64,000 nucleotides of DNA from LMUY01 sp965199105 (GCA_965199105.1 CBDAQO010000002.1:930001-994000); one strand, 5' to 3'. Shown: positions 37,871 to 47,321, counted from the stretch's first letter. The notes: generated by a model not told the origin, from the letters alone. A program made the numbers and translations.

Positions 37871-38077
37871 TTGAAAGCGATCCAGATCGACCGTTACGGT
37901 GGCCCTGACGTCCTGGTTTGCCGAGACCTGCCAGTGCCCACGCCAGGGCCCGGCGACGTGCTGATCCGGCTTGCCTGGTCCGGGATCAACTTCATGGACA
38001 TCCCTACCCGCCAGGGCAAATACGCCGCCTCGCGTACCTACCCGCAGGTGATGCCAACCACGCTCGGCATTGAGACT
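37871..38077 (+). pseudogene. N-terminal fragment of a zinc-independent quinone oxidoreductase (MDR family)
   Basis: From TTG 37871 the frame reads KAIQIDRYGGPDVLVCRDLPVPTPGPGDVLIRLAWSGINFMDI, then TRQGKYAASRTYPQVMPTTLGIE, which is the GroES-like start of QOR/MDR proteins. Similarity stops after GIE (where GIEGAG continues in relatives); the rest of the roughly 325-residue protein is absent. The next gene is on the other strand. A deletion remnant. Confidence 0.72.
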
Positions 38078-38211
38078 TTGCAGATTGTCCGTCCTTCGCG
38101 GAGGCCGCACCCCGCCAAGGCAACTCGATGCTCAGTTTCGACCGACTTGGACCTGATCGCCATCATAACAAGTCAACCTTCGGCACTAAGTTTTCACCAA
38201 AATAATGCGGC

Positions 38212-38700
38212 CTACGCGTGTTTGAGCTGGGCCTGTACGCCGGCAATGTCGCCCATGCCCCAGTGCTCACTGAACAGCCCACCTTTGACGGTAAAGATAT
38301 CGCACGAGGTGAAGCGCAGTTCGCGCCCCGTTGCCGGAACGCCGAGATAGGGACGGGTCTGTGTGCCGGTGTAGACGAAGCTGGCGGCGGCGCGACCGGG
38401 AGCTGCCAGCACGGTCTCGATTGTCACGAGTAGATCAGGCATGGCGCGCAGGCGGCTGGCGAAAAAGTCGACGGTTGCCTGCTTCGCGCTGATGCCAGCC
38501 GGAGACGGGGCGGCGGCGCTGACTTGGTGGTTGATGTAGTCCGCGGCGAAGAGGGCGGCGAAGGCTGCCAAGTCGTGGGCCGACAAGGCGGCCGCAAAAC
38601 GCTCGACCATTCGGATGCTATCACTGTCTTGCGCCGAAGCGGGCACTGCAAGGACGCTGCCGGCACCACCCAGTCCCGCAAAAAAACCGCGCCGTTTCAT
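38212..38700 (-). CDS. Exported SnoaL-like (ester cyclase/NTF2) protein
   Basis: 162 residues. The first 24 look like a twin-arginine-type signal (MKRRGFFAGLGGAGSVLAVPASA). The mature part has the SnoaL polyketide-cyclase-like fold: VERFAAALSAHDLAAFAALFAADYINHQ, the RAMPDLLVTIETVLA strand, and GRELRFTSCDIFTVKGGLFSEHWGMGD. Overlaps the DsbA-like gene upstream by 4 bp, so the two are co-transcribed. Substrate unknown. Confidence 0.82.
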   Translation of the reverse strand: MKRRGFFAGLGGAGSVLAVPASAQDSDSIRMVERFAAALSAHDLAAFAALFAADYINHQVSAAAPSPAGISAKQATVDFFASRLRAMPDLLVTIETVLAAPGRAAASFVYTGTQTRPYLGVPATGRELRFTSCDIFTVKGGLFSEHWGMGDIAGVQAQLKHA

Positions 38701-39326
38701 GCGACGTGCCCCGCCCTCAATGTTGCCAGAAAAGCAGCAGGCTGACCGTATAGCCGCTCGTGCGGCAACCGCACGTAGGTCTCGGCGTCCTGCATTAGGA
38801 ACGCTGGAAAGCCATGAAGATCGTACTCGTGCATGAGCCTGCGCGTTTCCTGGACATGTTGATCGACGGCCACATCCTGCAACGCGGCAGCGAACGAAAC
38901 GGCATCAAGGCCGATTGAACCCGCAATGTCAGTCAGAACCTGATCCTGAACGACCCGGCGTCCGTCAATGTAGTGCGCCCGCTGGATGGCGGACATCAAC
39001 GCCAGGCCCTGCCCACTCTGAAGCTGATCCGCCGCAAGGACGGCCGCGATCGTAGGCCGTGAGTGCCAGATGGTGACTGGGTCGACGAGTAGGCCGTCTA
39101 GATAGGCAGACCCGAAGATTTGGCCGGTGAGTTTGGCGATGCGATCGTCTGTAGACCGCATCATGCGGCGCTTGGCGTCCGGCGCATGGATAGGCTGATC
39201 CCACAGCCCACCGCCATGCAACACAACCGGGATGCCGCCATCCGCGGCTGCCTCCACCAGCGGTTCGGCCGCATAGCACCAGCCGCAGAGCGGGTCGTAG
39301 ACATAATGCAGGATGGGCGTTGCCAT
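38697..39326 (-). CDS. DsbA family oxidoreductase (FrnE-like)
   Basis: 209 residues from ATG 39326. The thioredoxin-fold active site CGWC (C14, C17 in DPLCGWCYA) is near the N-terminus, followed by the helical insertion of the DsbA/FrnE family and HEYDLHGFPAFLMQDAETYVRLP with the cis-proline region (GFPAF). No signal sequence, so it is cytoplasmic. Overlaps the exported SnoaL gene by 4 bp. Probably a redox partner in stress defence with the QorB-like gene. Confidence 0.85.
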   Translation of the reverse strand: MATPILHYVYDPLCGWCYAAEPLVEAAADGGIPVVLHGGGLWDQPIHAPDAKRRMMRSTDDRIAKLTGQIFGSAYLDGLLVDPVTIWHSRPTIAAVLAADQLQSGQGLALMSAIQRAHYIDGRRVVQDQVLTDIAGSIGLDAVSFAAALQDVAVDQHVQETRRLMHEYDLHGFPAFLMQDAETYVRLPHERLYGQPAAFLATLRAGHVA

Positions 39327-39399
39327 CAGAAAGCTCCGTGTCTTGTGCGTCTGGAGCAAGGGCGGCCATGTGCCGCCCTCGCGGAGAATCAGGCTTGCA

Positions 39400-40296
39400 T
39401 CAGGCTGCCTGGAGCGCCTTGCGGACGCTTTCGGCCAGGGGAGTGGTAGGGCGTCCGATCAGACGGCTGAGATCATGGCTGTCGTCGAACAGGGCACCTT
39501 GAGCCGCGCCCGCGTCGCTGTCTGAGAGCAGGGACGCCAAGCCGGGCGGCAGCCCGGCGCCCAGAAGCGTGGCCTTGAAGTCGGTTTCCGGCATGTCATG
39601 ATAGGCGATTTCCCGACCCGTCTGCCGCGACACCTCCGCGGCCAGCTCGGTCAAGGTGTAGGCTGTGTCGCCGGCGAGCTCGTAGGTCCGGCCGGCCTGG
39701 TCCTCGGCAGAGGCCAGCACGGCGGCGGCCGCGTAGGCGTAGTCAGCCCGGGCGGCCGAAGCGATGCGCCCCTCTCCCGCCGCCCCTAGCAGCGCATCAT
39801 GCGCCAGAGCTGCCGGGACGCTGGCCATGTAATTCTCGGTATACCAGCCGTTGCGGATCAGCACGAACGGAACGCCCGACCGGGCCAGCAAGGCCTCGGT
39901 CTGGCGGTGATCCTCCGCCAAGCCGAGCGGCGAGCGGTCGGCGTGCAGGACGCTGGTGTAGGCGATCAGCGACACACCGGCCGTCCTGGCCGCCTCGATG
40001 ACGTTGCGGTGTTGCGACACTCGGCCCTCCATGGCGCTGGAGGAGATGAACAGCAGCCGTTCGATACCGGCGAACGCTGAGCTCAGCGAAGCGGGATCGT
40101 TGTAGTCGGCGCTGCGTGTCTGGACGCCCTGTTCCCTCAGGCGCACCGCTTTTGCTTGAGGGCCTTCCTCGCCGTTGCGAACCGTGCCGGCGATCTCGGC
40201 AGCTTGGGTGGTCTTGAGCAACGCTTCGATAACGAGACCGCCAAGCTGGCCGGTGGCGCCGGTGACGAGGAGGCGAGGCGAGGTTGATATGGACAT
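39400..40296 (-). CDS. NmrA/QorB-like NAD(P)-binding SDR protein
   Basis: 298 residues. The Rossmann motif GATGQLG is at residues 13-19; the atypical SDR pattern (no YxxxK, LLFISSSAMEGRVSQHRNVIEAARTAGV, FVLIRNGWYTENYMASVPAAL) is that of the QorB/NmrA family, which reduces quinones or senses NADP. Start at ATG 40296. It is divergent from an HxlR-type regulator gene and 74 bp upstream of the DsbA-like gene; the HxlR-QorB pair is common in redox/electrophile responses. Confidence 0.86.
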   Translation of the reverse strand: MSISTSPRLLVTGATGQLGGLVIEALLKTTQAAEIAGTVRNGEEGPQAKAVRLREQGVQTRSADYNDPASLSSAFAGIERLLFISSSAMEGRVSQHRNVIEAARTAGVSLIAYTSVLHADRSPLGLAEDHRQTEALLARSGVPFVLIRNGWYTENYMASVPAALAHDALLGAAGEGRIASAARADYAYAAAAVLASAEDQAGRTYELAGDTAYTLTELAAEVSRQTGREIAYHDMPETDFKATLLGAGLPPGLASLLSDSDAGAAQGALFDDSHDLSRLIGRPTTPLAESVRKALQAA

Positions 40297-40366
40297 GGCA
40301 TGCTCCTTGGATCTCTTCAGAGACGAGGTATTGATTAATGACCGTTGTCGCGCGATGTAAGGAGGC

Positions 40367-40822
40367 ATGATTTCCGCCCCAGGTGACCTGAAAGTGCCCT
40401 ATCCGACGGAAAACGGGCCGACCCTTGGTTCGGTCTTCGACGTCTGGCAGGACGTGGGCTTCAACGCGGCAGCCTGTCCGGTGCGCAACGTGCTCGACCG
40501 TATCGGCGACAAGTGGACCCTGCTGGCATTGGTCGCCCTCGCGTCGCGCCCGCGGCGCTTCAGCGAGCTGCACCGCGCGATCCCGGATATCTCCAAGCGC
40601 ATGCTGACCCAGACTCTGCGCGAATTGGAGCGCGATGGGCTGGCGGACCGGCAGGTGTTCCCGACCAAGCCGCCCAAGGTTCAATATAGCCTATCACCGC
40701 TCGGCCTTTCCGTGCTGAGCCCGCTGGCTGCCCTGGTCCGGTGGGCCGAGGATAGCTATCCCGCCATCCGCGATGCCCGCCAGCGGTTCGACGCTGCTCC
40801 AGGCGAGATGCAGGGGCCCTGA
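40367..40822 (+). CDS. HxlR-family transcriptional regulator
   Basis: 151 residues. Winged HTH with the family's conserved cysteine in ACPVRNVLDRIGDKWTLLALVALASRPRRFSELHRAIPDISKRMLTQTLRELERDGLADRQVFPTKPPKVQYSLSPLG. HxlR/DUF24 proteins often sense quinones or aldehydes through this Cys. Divergent from the QorB-like gene, which it probably controls. Start at 40367 is close to a possible TAAGGAGGC RBS at 40356-40364. Confidence 0.88.
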   Translation: MISAPGDLKVPYPTENGPTLGSVFDVWQDVGFNAAACPVRNVLDRIGDKWTLLALVALASRPRRFSELHRAIPDISKRMLTQTLRELERDGLADRQVFPTKPPKVQYSLSPLGLSVLSPLAALVRWAEDSYPAIRDARQRFDAAPGEMQGP

Positions 40823-41311
40823 CGGCGTTAAGTACGCCAGGGTGAAATCGGCTCCGAGGTTCAGGACACCCTCAGCAACCGCTTTGGGCCTTTGTTCTCC
40901 TGGAAGATTGGTATTGGCGCCTTTGTGAGACATCAGCCCGGCACGCCTCGCTGTATCTCGATGCAGTCATGCATGCGATGCTAGACAAGAAGCTGGGGTG
41001 AGTTTGTCTCCTCCGAGACGACGTCCAGCTTGCTTCGCTTACCGTCCCGCAAACCAGGATGTTGTGCGGTGGTGCTGCCGTTACTCATGGTCGCGCGAGG
41101 TTCACAGCAGCGCTCCAGCATCAGCCGGCTCTCCCGCTTGCGAACCAAAGCCCGGCACATGCGATGGCGTACATGACCCCGACACCGGTGTCAGCGCTGT
41201 CAGGAACAGCGCGCCGATGCCTGGAGCGGCATGGGTCTGGACGCCATTCGGGGCAAGTGTGGCGGCGGCTCCGTCGCCAGAAGCAGCTTGACTCCGACCG
41301 CCAGCTTATTT
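40823..41311. other. Gene-free stretch
   Basis: About 490 bp. Reading frames show no family-like protein. It includes a perfect 12-bp palindrome GACACCGGTGTC at 41181-41192 of unknown role. Confidence 0.35.
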
Positions 41312-41325
41312 AGATATATCTAATG
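41312..41325. promoter_or_regulatory. Candidate PadR operator: palindrome TTAGATATATCTAA
   Basis: A perfect 14-bp palindrome 22 bp upstream of the PadR-family start at 41348; a half-match GTATCTAA follows at 41338-41345. TATATCTAA-type palindromes are typical upstream of related PadR genes. I infer autoregulation of the PadR/VOC operon. Confidence 0.6.
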
Positions 41326-41347
41326 CACAGATGTAGCTGTATCTAAG

Positions 41348-41899
41348 ATGCCACGATCCGGGCGCCGCGGGAGGAATGGCTCCCATGGGCACCAGCACGG
41401 CCGCCACGAGCACGCCGAGCTCGGGGGCGGCCGAGAACGCTTCTTTGGGCAAGGCGAGCTCAGGGTCGTCATGCTCCACCTCCTCTCGGAAGAGCCAGGA
41501 TCAGGCTACGACGTCATCCGGGCTGTGGGGACAAGAACCGGCGGCCGCTACACGCCAAGCCCTGGGGTTGTTTATCCGACGCTGACCCTGTTGCAGGACC
41601 TCGGTCACGTCGCGCTCGAAGGGTCGGACGGTTCCCGGAACACCTACAGGGTGACGGCTTCAGGCACGGCGTATCTAACCGCCTACGCACCGACGCTCGA
41701 GCGCCTACTCGGAAAGATGCAGGAGGCGCAAACAGACCAGGACGTCGTCATTCCCGACGAGGTCCGGGCGGCGGTCTCCGACGTGAAGACTGCCATCCGC
41801 TCCTGCCTCCGCAGGTCGGGCAGGGACGCAGTCGGCAGGCTGGTCGCCCAACTCAATGACTTGGTTCGCCGAATCAACGAAACCGAAGGAGAGAGCTGA
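41348..41899 (+). CDS. PadR-family transcriptional regulator
   Basis: 183 residues. A Gly/His-rich N-terminus (NGSHGHQHGRHEHAELGGGRERFFGQGELR) precedes the PadR winged HTH (VVMLHLLSEEPGSGYDVIRAVGTRTGGRYTPSPGVVYPTLTLLQDLGHV). The His-rich leader and the operator sequence are seen in iron/metal-responsive PadR proteins (NfeR-like). Its last base overlaps the start of the VOC gene, so they form an operon. Which metal or signal it senses is not visible. Confidence 0.85.
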   Translation: MPRSGRRGRNGSHGHQHGRHEHAELGGGRERFFGQGELRVVMLHLLSEEPGSGYDVIRAVGTRTGGRYTPSPGVVYPTLTLLQDLGHVALEGSDGSRNTYRVTASGTAYLTAYAPTLERLLGKMQEAQTDQDVVIPDEVRAAVSDVKTAIRSCLRRSGRDAVGRLVAQLNDLVRRINETEGES

Positions 41900-42387
41900 T
41901 GAACGAAGAACGCCAGACCCCGTGCGGGGTGGACCACCTGGTCCTGTACGTGGACGACATAGACCGCTCGCACGAGTTCTGGGCCGGGCGCCTGGGCTTC
42001 AAGCACGTTGGCACGACGCCACGCTCCGCTCCCGATGGGCGCGCGCTCCCGGGAACGCGCTTCTATAGCGGGGAGCGAGACGGCGAGTTGTTCCACCACA
42101 ACATAGCGCTAGTACACCGGCCCCGCACGGACAGTGAGCCGGCGGCCAAGCAGATTAACCACATCGCGATCGGCTACGCCGACCCTGCAGCCTGGCGCAA
42201 GCAGGTCGCGTATCTCGAAAGCACGGGCGTCGAGCTGAAGAACAAGGTCATGCGGGGGACGATCTACAGCGCCCAGGTCACCGATCCGAACGGCTACACA
42301 ATCGAACTCGCCTGCGAACTGGAGCGACGCCTCTGGGCGGACGACATCAACGCATCGCTGAACAAGGCGGCGGTCCCAATCGACTGA
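41899..42387 (+). CDS. VOC family (glyoxalase/bleomycin resistance/dioxygenase) protein
   Basis: 162 residues with two beta-alpha-beta-beta-beta modules: GVDHLVLYVDDIDRSHEFWAGRLGFKHVG and later INHIAIGYADPAAWRKQVAYLESTGVELKNKV, ending QVTDPNGYTIELAC. Metal-site residues H(13-15 region), H in NHIAIG and E in TIELAC are present. Role undetermined. Translationally coupled to the PadR gene. Confidence 0.83.
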   Translation: MNEERQTPCGVDHLVLYVDDIDRSHEFWAGRLGFKHVGTTPRSAPDGRALPGTRFYSGERDGELFHHNIALVHRPRTDSEPAAKQINHIAIGYADPAAWRKQVAYLESTGVELKNKVMRGTIYSAQVTDPNGYTIELACELERRLWADDINASLNKAAVPID

Positions 42388-42518
42388 CAACTCACTGACG
42401 CTTACGATGTGACAGAACCTTGACCAAGTCTCTCCCAAGGTTTCCAGCGGGTCCGGAAACGCTCCGTGACGGCCTTGGAGCCTGCTCACCTCACCTGTCA
42501 GCTTCGGTCGGAGGAACA

Positions 42519-43180
42519 ATGATGGACGATCGTAGCGATCCACCTGGGAGGTTTGATCTCCTCAGACCTGAAGACGTCGCCGAACAGCTTCTGAGTAGGC
42601 CCGTTCTGACCAGCCCGGCGGCGGAACGGCAAGGCATGGTGCTGCAACGCTATCATCATCCGCCAAGCACCATCGATGTTCCAGGCTTGCGTGAGGCCCT
42701 CCTGGTGGCTCACCTGGCCGGGCCAGTTCTGGTCGAGGAGGCTCGGCGAGGCAGGATCGAGCGGCGTTGGACGGGTCCTGGACAGGTCACGCTCACACCG
42801 GCAGGCCAGCCGATCCGCCGTGTCCTGATGGTCGGCCGGACGTAGCCCTCCTCTATTTCGAACCGGAATTCATCCATGGTCTTGCCCAGGAGATTTATGC
42901 CGCGGATGCGGACCGAGTGAAACTCGTCCCACGCCTGGGCGCGCCGGACGAGACCGCCGAGCGGCTGGTGCGGCTGTTACTGGTGGAGGCGGAGCGGCCG
43001 GGAACTGGCACAGCGCTCATGGTGCAGAGCCTGACGCTAGCCCTTGGCGTCCATCTGCTGCGCTTCCACTCCAATCTCGCTCCTGCACCGCCGAACCCGC
43101 CGCAAAGCCTGTCGGCACCGCGTCTGCAGCGCGTCATCAAGCAGATGCGTGTGAAATCGCGGCGAATAGTGAACCCCTGA
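42519..43180 (+). pseudogene. AraC-family regulator, frameshifted and truncated next to an IS3 element
   Basis: ATG 42519 has a good RBS (GGAGGAACA). The first frame covers the N-terminal part (VAEQLLSRPVLTSPAAERQGMVLQRYHHPPSTIDVPGL) to IRRVLMVGRT. One frame over, from about 42836, it continues DVALLYFEPEFIHGLAQEIYAADADRVKLVPRLG to LSAPRLQRVIKQM, where an AraC HTH should begin. Only a few divergent codons follow before the left end of the IS3 element at 43181. So both a frameshift near 42830 and loss of the DNA-binding half have destroyed it. Confidence 0.75.
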
Positions 43181-44164
43181 TGGAGTGCGCCCCTGCGGGT
43201 GGACAGGTTGGGCGATTTGAATTGACCCCCTCTGCTGGGCTTCCGGAGAATGGAAGTCATGACGAAGCACCGGTCCCATAGCGTCGCGCTCAAGCGGCAG
43301 GTTGCTGAGGAATTTATCGCAGGCGAGACGCTGCACGCGCTCTCCAAGCAGCACGACATCTCGCGGCAGCTGATCCGGATCTGGGTCGGCAAGTTTGAGG
43401 CTGGTGCCTTGGATGATGACGTGCAGGCGGCCGACCTGATGCAGGAATGCGAAACCAAGATCGCAGCCCTCGAGCGCTTGGTCGGTCGCCAGGCATTGGA
43501 ATCGAGCTGCTAAAGGGGGCTTTGAAGCATGCTCTGCAGCCAAAACAGCGACGGCGCTACGTTGTGACGACCGACAGCGACCATGCCGGGCCGATCTATC
43601 CCGACATCGCCAAGGATGTCGTTCCCGATCGCCCTAACCAGCTCTGGGTGGCGGACCTCACCTACGTCGCGATCCCTGGCGGGTTCGTCTACCTGGCTGC
43701 CATCCTGGATGCCTGGTCGCGCAAGGTCGTCGGCTACGCGATCAGCCGCTCCATGGATGCTCGTATTGCCGTCGCGGCGTTGAAGGCGGCGATCCGGAAC
43801 CGGGCTCCACCAAAGGGCTGCATTCACCATTCCGATCGTGGATCGCAATACGCGTCCGAAGCCTATCGCGAGTTACTGGCGGCCCACGGCCTGACCGGCT
43901 CGATGAGCCGGGGCAATCCGTACGATAACGCCAAGGCGGAGAGTTTCATGAAGACGCTGAAGGTCGAAGCCGTCCACTTGGCAGCCTACGAGACGTTCGA
44001 GGACGTCACTGCCGACCTTCCCCGCTTCATCGACGACGTCTCCAACTCAAGACGGCTACATTCGGCGTTGGGTTATCTCAGCCCCGTGCAGTTCGAAGAC
44101 CAACACGCCCGGCAGACGGTCAAAACAGCGGCTTGATTCTGTCCACCCGCAGGGGCGCACTCCA
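43181..44164 (+). mobile_element. IS3-family element with internal deletion (984 bp)
   Basis: Perfect 26-bp terminal inverted repeats, beginning TGGAGTGCGCCCCTGCGG (43181-43206; mirror at 44139-44164), with the TG...CA ends of IS3 elements. Full-length IS3 elements are about 1.2-1.3 kb. No flanking duplication (CTGA left, AGCC right), consistent with an adjacent deletion that removed the end of the AraC gene. Confidence 0.85.
43250..44136 (+). pseudogene. IS3-family transposase, internally deleted orfA-orfB
   Basis: orfA (43250-43513) has the HTH_Tnp_1 start (HSVALKRQVAEEFIAGETLHALSKQHDISRQLIRIWVGKFEAG). The orfB product shows IELLKGALKHA joined directly to LQPKQRRRYVVTTDSDH; in intact relatives about 100 residues carrying the HTH_21 part lie between these. 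The catalytic domain itself is present: VADLTYV (Asp), HHSDRGSQYAS (Asp) and NPYDNAKAESFMKTLK (Glu). So the deletion is in frame and keeps the DDE core but probably not transposition. Confidence 0.82.
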
Positions 44165-44310
44165 AGCCGCCATCAAGCCCCGCCAAGCTATGACCGCTTC
44201 GGAGGTCGATCATTCCTCTCAGGAGTGCCTAAGATGGGTTGAGAGCGGACCTGCCGGGTGTCCGCCAAAGGTTGGGTTGGTTTGCCGGACAGGTGCAGCC
44301 GACGGAAAAG

Positions 44311-45501
44311 CTATGCAAGGGCCAGCTTTGCAGTGCCGGGCGGCACTGGTGCCCTGAGAAGCAGCAGCGCCAGGAAGGACAGGCCGGTCAACGTGCCGGA
44401 TAGCAGCAATGCCGCAAGCGGCCCGCCCCGATCCAGCACCAGGCCGAACAGCAGCGGCGCCCCACCTTGAAGGATGCGAGCTGGCGCGGCGAGAAGGCCG
44501 GTCCGCAGGCCGTAGCCGGCCGGGCCGAACAGGGCGAGCGGCAGCGTGCCCCGTGCGATGGTCAGCATCCCGTTGCCGCCGCCGTGCAGCAGCACAAACG
44601 GGATGGCGGCGGGTGCCCCTACCACGGCCAGCAGGACGGCGCCGAGCGGATGCAGGCCAGTCGCAAGGCGCGCGGAGATCATGGGCGAGGCCCGGCGCAG
44701 CAGCGTGAACTCCACAATACGGGCTGCGACCTGCGCCGGGCCCACCAGCGCTCCCGCCGTGATGGCAGCCGCGGACGTGGTGCCCAAGGCTTCCAGCAGA
44801 CGCGGCAGGTGGGCCGCAAGGGCAGTGGAAACGAACCAGGTTGCCCCGAACACGCAGGCAAGGACGACCATGGTCCATGGCAGCCCGGCCGGCACCGGCT
44901 GCTCCGGTGCTGCAACCGGCACTGGCGGCGGTGCCTTGGGCACCAGCAGGCGGTTCAACGGCAGGCCCAGCAGTAGGTGCAGTGCCGCCCATGCCAGGCA
45001 GGCACCGCGCCAGCCGAAGGCGTCGATGAACAAGGCGCTGGCCGGCCAGCCGACCGTGCTGGCGAAGCCGGCAAACAACGTGATGCCGGTAATCGCGCTG
45101 CGTGCGTCACGGCCATACAAGCCGGCCACGGTGGCGAATGCCGCTTCATACAGGCCGAACCCCATGCCGACGCCCATCACCAGCCAGGCCACCGCCAAGG
45201 TCACGGGACCGGAGGCCATTGAAACGAGCGCCAGGCCAGCGGCGAACACGAGGTTCGTCGCGGCCAGCACGTCCCGCCCGCCGCGGCGGTCGATCACCCG
45301 CCCGGCCAGCGGACCGAGCAGGCCTGAAAGCAGCAGGGCCGCCGAGAAGGCGCCGAAGAACCAGGTGCGCGACAGGTGCAGGCTGGCGCACACCGGATCG
45401 GCAAACACTGCCGGCAGGTAGTAGGTGGACCCCCAGGCCAGGGTCTGCGCGATGCCGAGTGCCGAGACGACGATGCCCCGGTGCCCGGTCAGCGCTGTCA
45501 C
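44311..45501 (-). CDS. MFS transporter, last gene of the ars operon
   Basis: 396 residues, 12 membrane segments, start at GTG 45501 that overlaps the arsH stop (GTGA). MFS motif A-like GPLAGRVIDRRGGRDV lies after TM2, and the central loop carries a proline-rich stretch (KAPPPVPVAAPEQPVPAG). Position inside an ars operon suggests export of arsenite or an organoarsenical (ArsK- or ArsJ-like), but sequence alone does not say which. Related MFS genes often follow arsH in Proteobacteria. Confidence 0.82.
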   Translation of the reverse strand: MTALTGHRGIVVSALGIAQTLAWGSTYYLPAVFADPVCASLHLSRTWFFGAFSAALLLSGLLGPLAGRVIDRRGGRDVLAATNLVFAAGLALVSMASGPVTLAVAWLVMGVGMGFGLYEAAFATVAGLYGRDARSAITGITLFAGFASTVGWPASALFIDAFGWRGACLAWAALHLLLGLPLNRLLVPKAPPPVPVAAPEQPVPAGLPWTMVVLACVFGATWFVSTALAAHLPRLLEALGTTSAAAITAGALVGPAQVAARIVEFTLLRRASPMISARLATGLHPLGAVLLAVVGAPAAIPFVLLHGGGNGMLTIARGTLPLALFGPAGYGLRTGLLAAPARILQGGAPLLFGLVLDRGGPLAALLLSGTLTGLSFLALLLLRAPVPPGTAKLALA

Positions 45502-46210
45502 AGCGCGGCCGGCAGCTCGATGCGGGCCGCGCGCTCGCTGTATCGGTCCACCATGGTGTCCGCCCGGTCGCGCAACAGCCAGGTGAAGCGCACGAGCTCC
45601 TCCAACACGTCCACCACGCGGTCGTATAGCGGTCCCGGCCGCATCCGCCCGGCCTCGTCGAATTGCTCGTAAGCCTTGGGCACGCTGGACTGGTTCGGGA
45701 TGGTGAACATCCGCATCCATCGCCCGAGCAGGCGCAGCGTGTTCACGGCGTTGAAGGATTGCGAGCCGCCCGACACCTGCATGACGGCCAGCGTCCGCCC
45801 CTGCGTCGGCCGCACCGCGCCGATCTCCAGCGGCAGCCAGTCAATCTGGTTCTTGAACACGCCCGTCACCGCGCCGTGGACCTCCGGGCTGCACCAGACC
45901 TGGCCCTCGCTCCACAGTGACAGGGCGCGCAGTTCCTTCACCTTGGGATGGTCGGGGCTGGTGCTGTTCGCCATCGGCAGGTCGAGCGGGTCGAAGATGC
46001 GCGGCTCGGCGCCAAGCACTTGCAGGAGTCGGGCGGCTTCTTCCGTCAGCAGGCGCGAGAAGGACCGTTCCCGCAGGCTGCCATACAACAGCAGGATACG
46101 CGGGGGGTGGTCGCCCGCGTGGCGGGTTCCAGCCGGGCCAGGTCCGGCGGCGCCAGCAGATCGCGCCGAAGCGCCGGCAGGGCATCGCCTGCCACGGGAC
46201 GTGCATCCAT
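45498..46210 (-). pseudogene. arsH: arsH, NADPH-dependent FMN reductase, frameshifted at a C6 run
   Basis: ArsH oxidises trivalent organoarsenicals. The N-terminus from ATG 46210 reads MDARPVAGDALPALRRDLLAPPDLARLEPATRATTPR; the body continues one frame over as RILLLYGSLRERSFSRLLTEEAARLLQ (FMN-binding GSLRERS), GAVTGVFKNQIDWLPLEIG and QVSGGSQSFNAVNTLRLLGRWMRM, to the stop at 45498. The break lies in a CCCCCC run near 46105: one missing C restores a standard ArsH. The short frame from 46088 lacks the first flavodoxin strand. It may be a true loss, slippage or a read error. Overlaps the MFS start by 4 bp. Confidence 0.85.
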
Positions 46211-46220
46211 CCCGTTCGCC

Positions 46221-47321
46221 CTACGAGCCGGGTGCCGCGTGCCGGATTGCACCGGCCTCGTACCATCCCCGGCTGCGGCGGACGATGTGGACGACCGAGA
46301 GCATGACGGGCACCTCCACCAGCACGCCGACCACGGTGGCCAGCGCCGCCCCGGACTGGAAGCCGAACAGGGCGATGGCTGCGGCCACGGCTAGCTCGAA
46401 GAAGTTGCTCGCGCCGATCAACGCTGAAGGGCCGGCCACGCACCAGTCCGATCCCAGCCGGCGGTTCAGCCAGTATGCCAGGCCGGCGTTGAAATAGACC
46501 TGGATAAGGATGGGTACTGCCAGCAGCAGGATCACGGTGGGCTGGCGCAAGATCTGCTCGCCTTGAAGCCCAAACAGCAGCACCAGCGTCAGCAACAGGG
46601 CGCACAGCGACACCGGCCCCAACATCGACAGGGTACGAGCAAGGGCCGGCGGCCCGCCGGAGCGCAGCAGGGCCGCGCGCCAGGCTTGGGCCACGATCAC
46701 CGGCACGACGATGTAGAGCACGACGGACAGCAGCAGCGTGTCCCAGGGCACAGTGATGGAGGACAAGCCGAGCAGTAGGCCGACGATGGGCGCGAAGGCG
46801 ACCACCATGATGAGGTCGTTGAGCGCGACCTGGCTCAGGGTGAAGTTAGGCTCGCCGTCCAGCAGGTTGGACCACACGAATACCATGGCCGTGCAGGGCG
46901 CGGCGGCGAGCAGGATCAGGCCGGCGATGTAGCTGTCCACCTGCCCGGCCGGCAGCCAGGGCCGGAACAGCCAGCCGATGAACAGCCAGCCCAGCAGGGC
47001 CATGCTGAACGGCTTGACCAGCCAGTTCACGCCCACGGTGGCGAGGATGCCGCGCCAGTGTCCGCCGACCTGGCGCAGGCTGCCCAGGTCTATCTTGAGC
47101 AGCATAGGCACGATCATCAGCCAAATCAGCGCGGCAACCGGCAGGTTGACCTGCGCGACCGTGGCCGCGCCGATGGCGTGGAACACGCCGGGCATGAGCT
47201 GACCCAAGAGGATGCCGGCGACGATGCACAGCAGCACCCACACCGTCAGGAACCGCTCGAAGGTGCCCATGCCCGGCCGTGACCGCGCGGCAGCGACGGC
47301 GGCCTGTCCCATGGCGCTCAT
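46221..47321 (-). CDS. acr3: ACR3-type arsenite efflux transporter
   Basis: 366 residues, ten membrane segments. ACR3 signatures: LPVAALIWLMIVPMLLKIDLGSLRQVG, the conserved Cys in LLAAAPCTAMVFVWSNLLDGEPNFTLSQVALND, and GASNFFELAVAAAIALFGFQSGAALATVVGVLVEVPVMLSVV. Exports As(III) by proton exchange. Its ATG overlaps the arsC stop by 4 bp (ATGA), and the arsH start lies 10 bp beyond its stop. Confidence 0.93.
   Translation of the reverse strand: MSAMGQAAVAAARSRPGMGTFERFLTVWVLLCIVAGILLGQLMPGVFHAIGAATVAQVNLPVAALIWLMIVPMLLKIDLGSLRQVGGHWRGILATVGVNWLVKPFSMALLGWLFIGWLFRPWLPAGQVDSYIAGLILLAAAPCTAMVFVWSNLLDGEPNFTLSQVALNDLIMVVAFAPIVGLLLGLSSITVPWDTLLLSVVLYIVVPVIVAQAWRAALLRSGGPPALARTLSMLGPVSLCALLLTLVLLFGLQGEQILRQPTVILLLAVPILIQVYFNAGLAYWLNRRLGSDWCVAGPSALIGASNFFELAVAAAIALFGFQSGAALATVVGVLVEVPVMLSVVHIVRRSRGWYEAGAIRHAAPGS

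Noticed and set aside
41181..41192. Palindrome GACACCGGTGTC as a regulatory site
   Set aside because: It lies in a gene-free stretch more than 150 bp from the nearest start; a 12-bp GC-rich palindrome can occur by chance.
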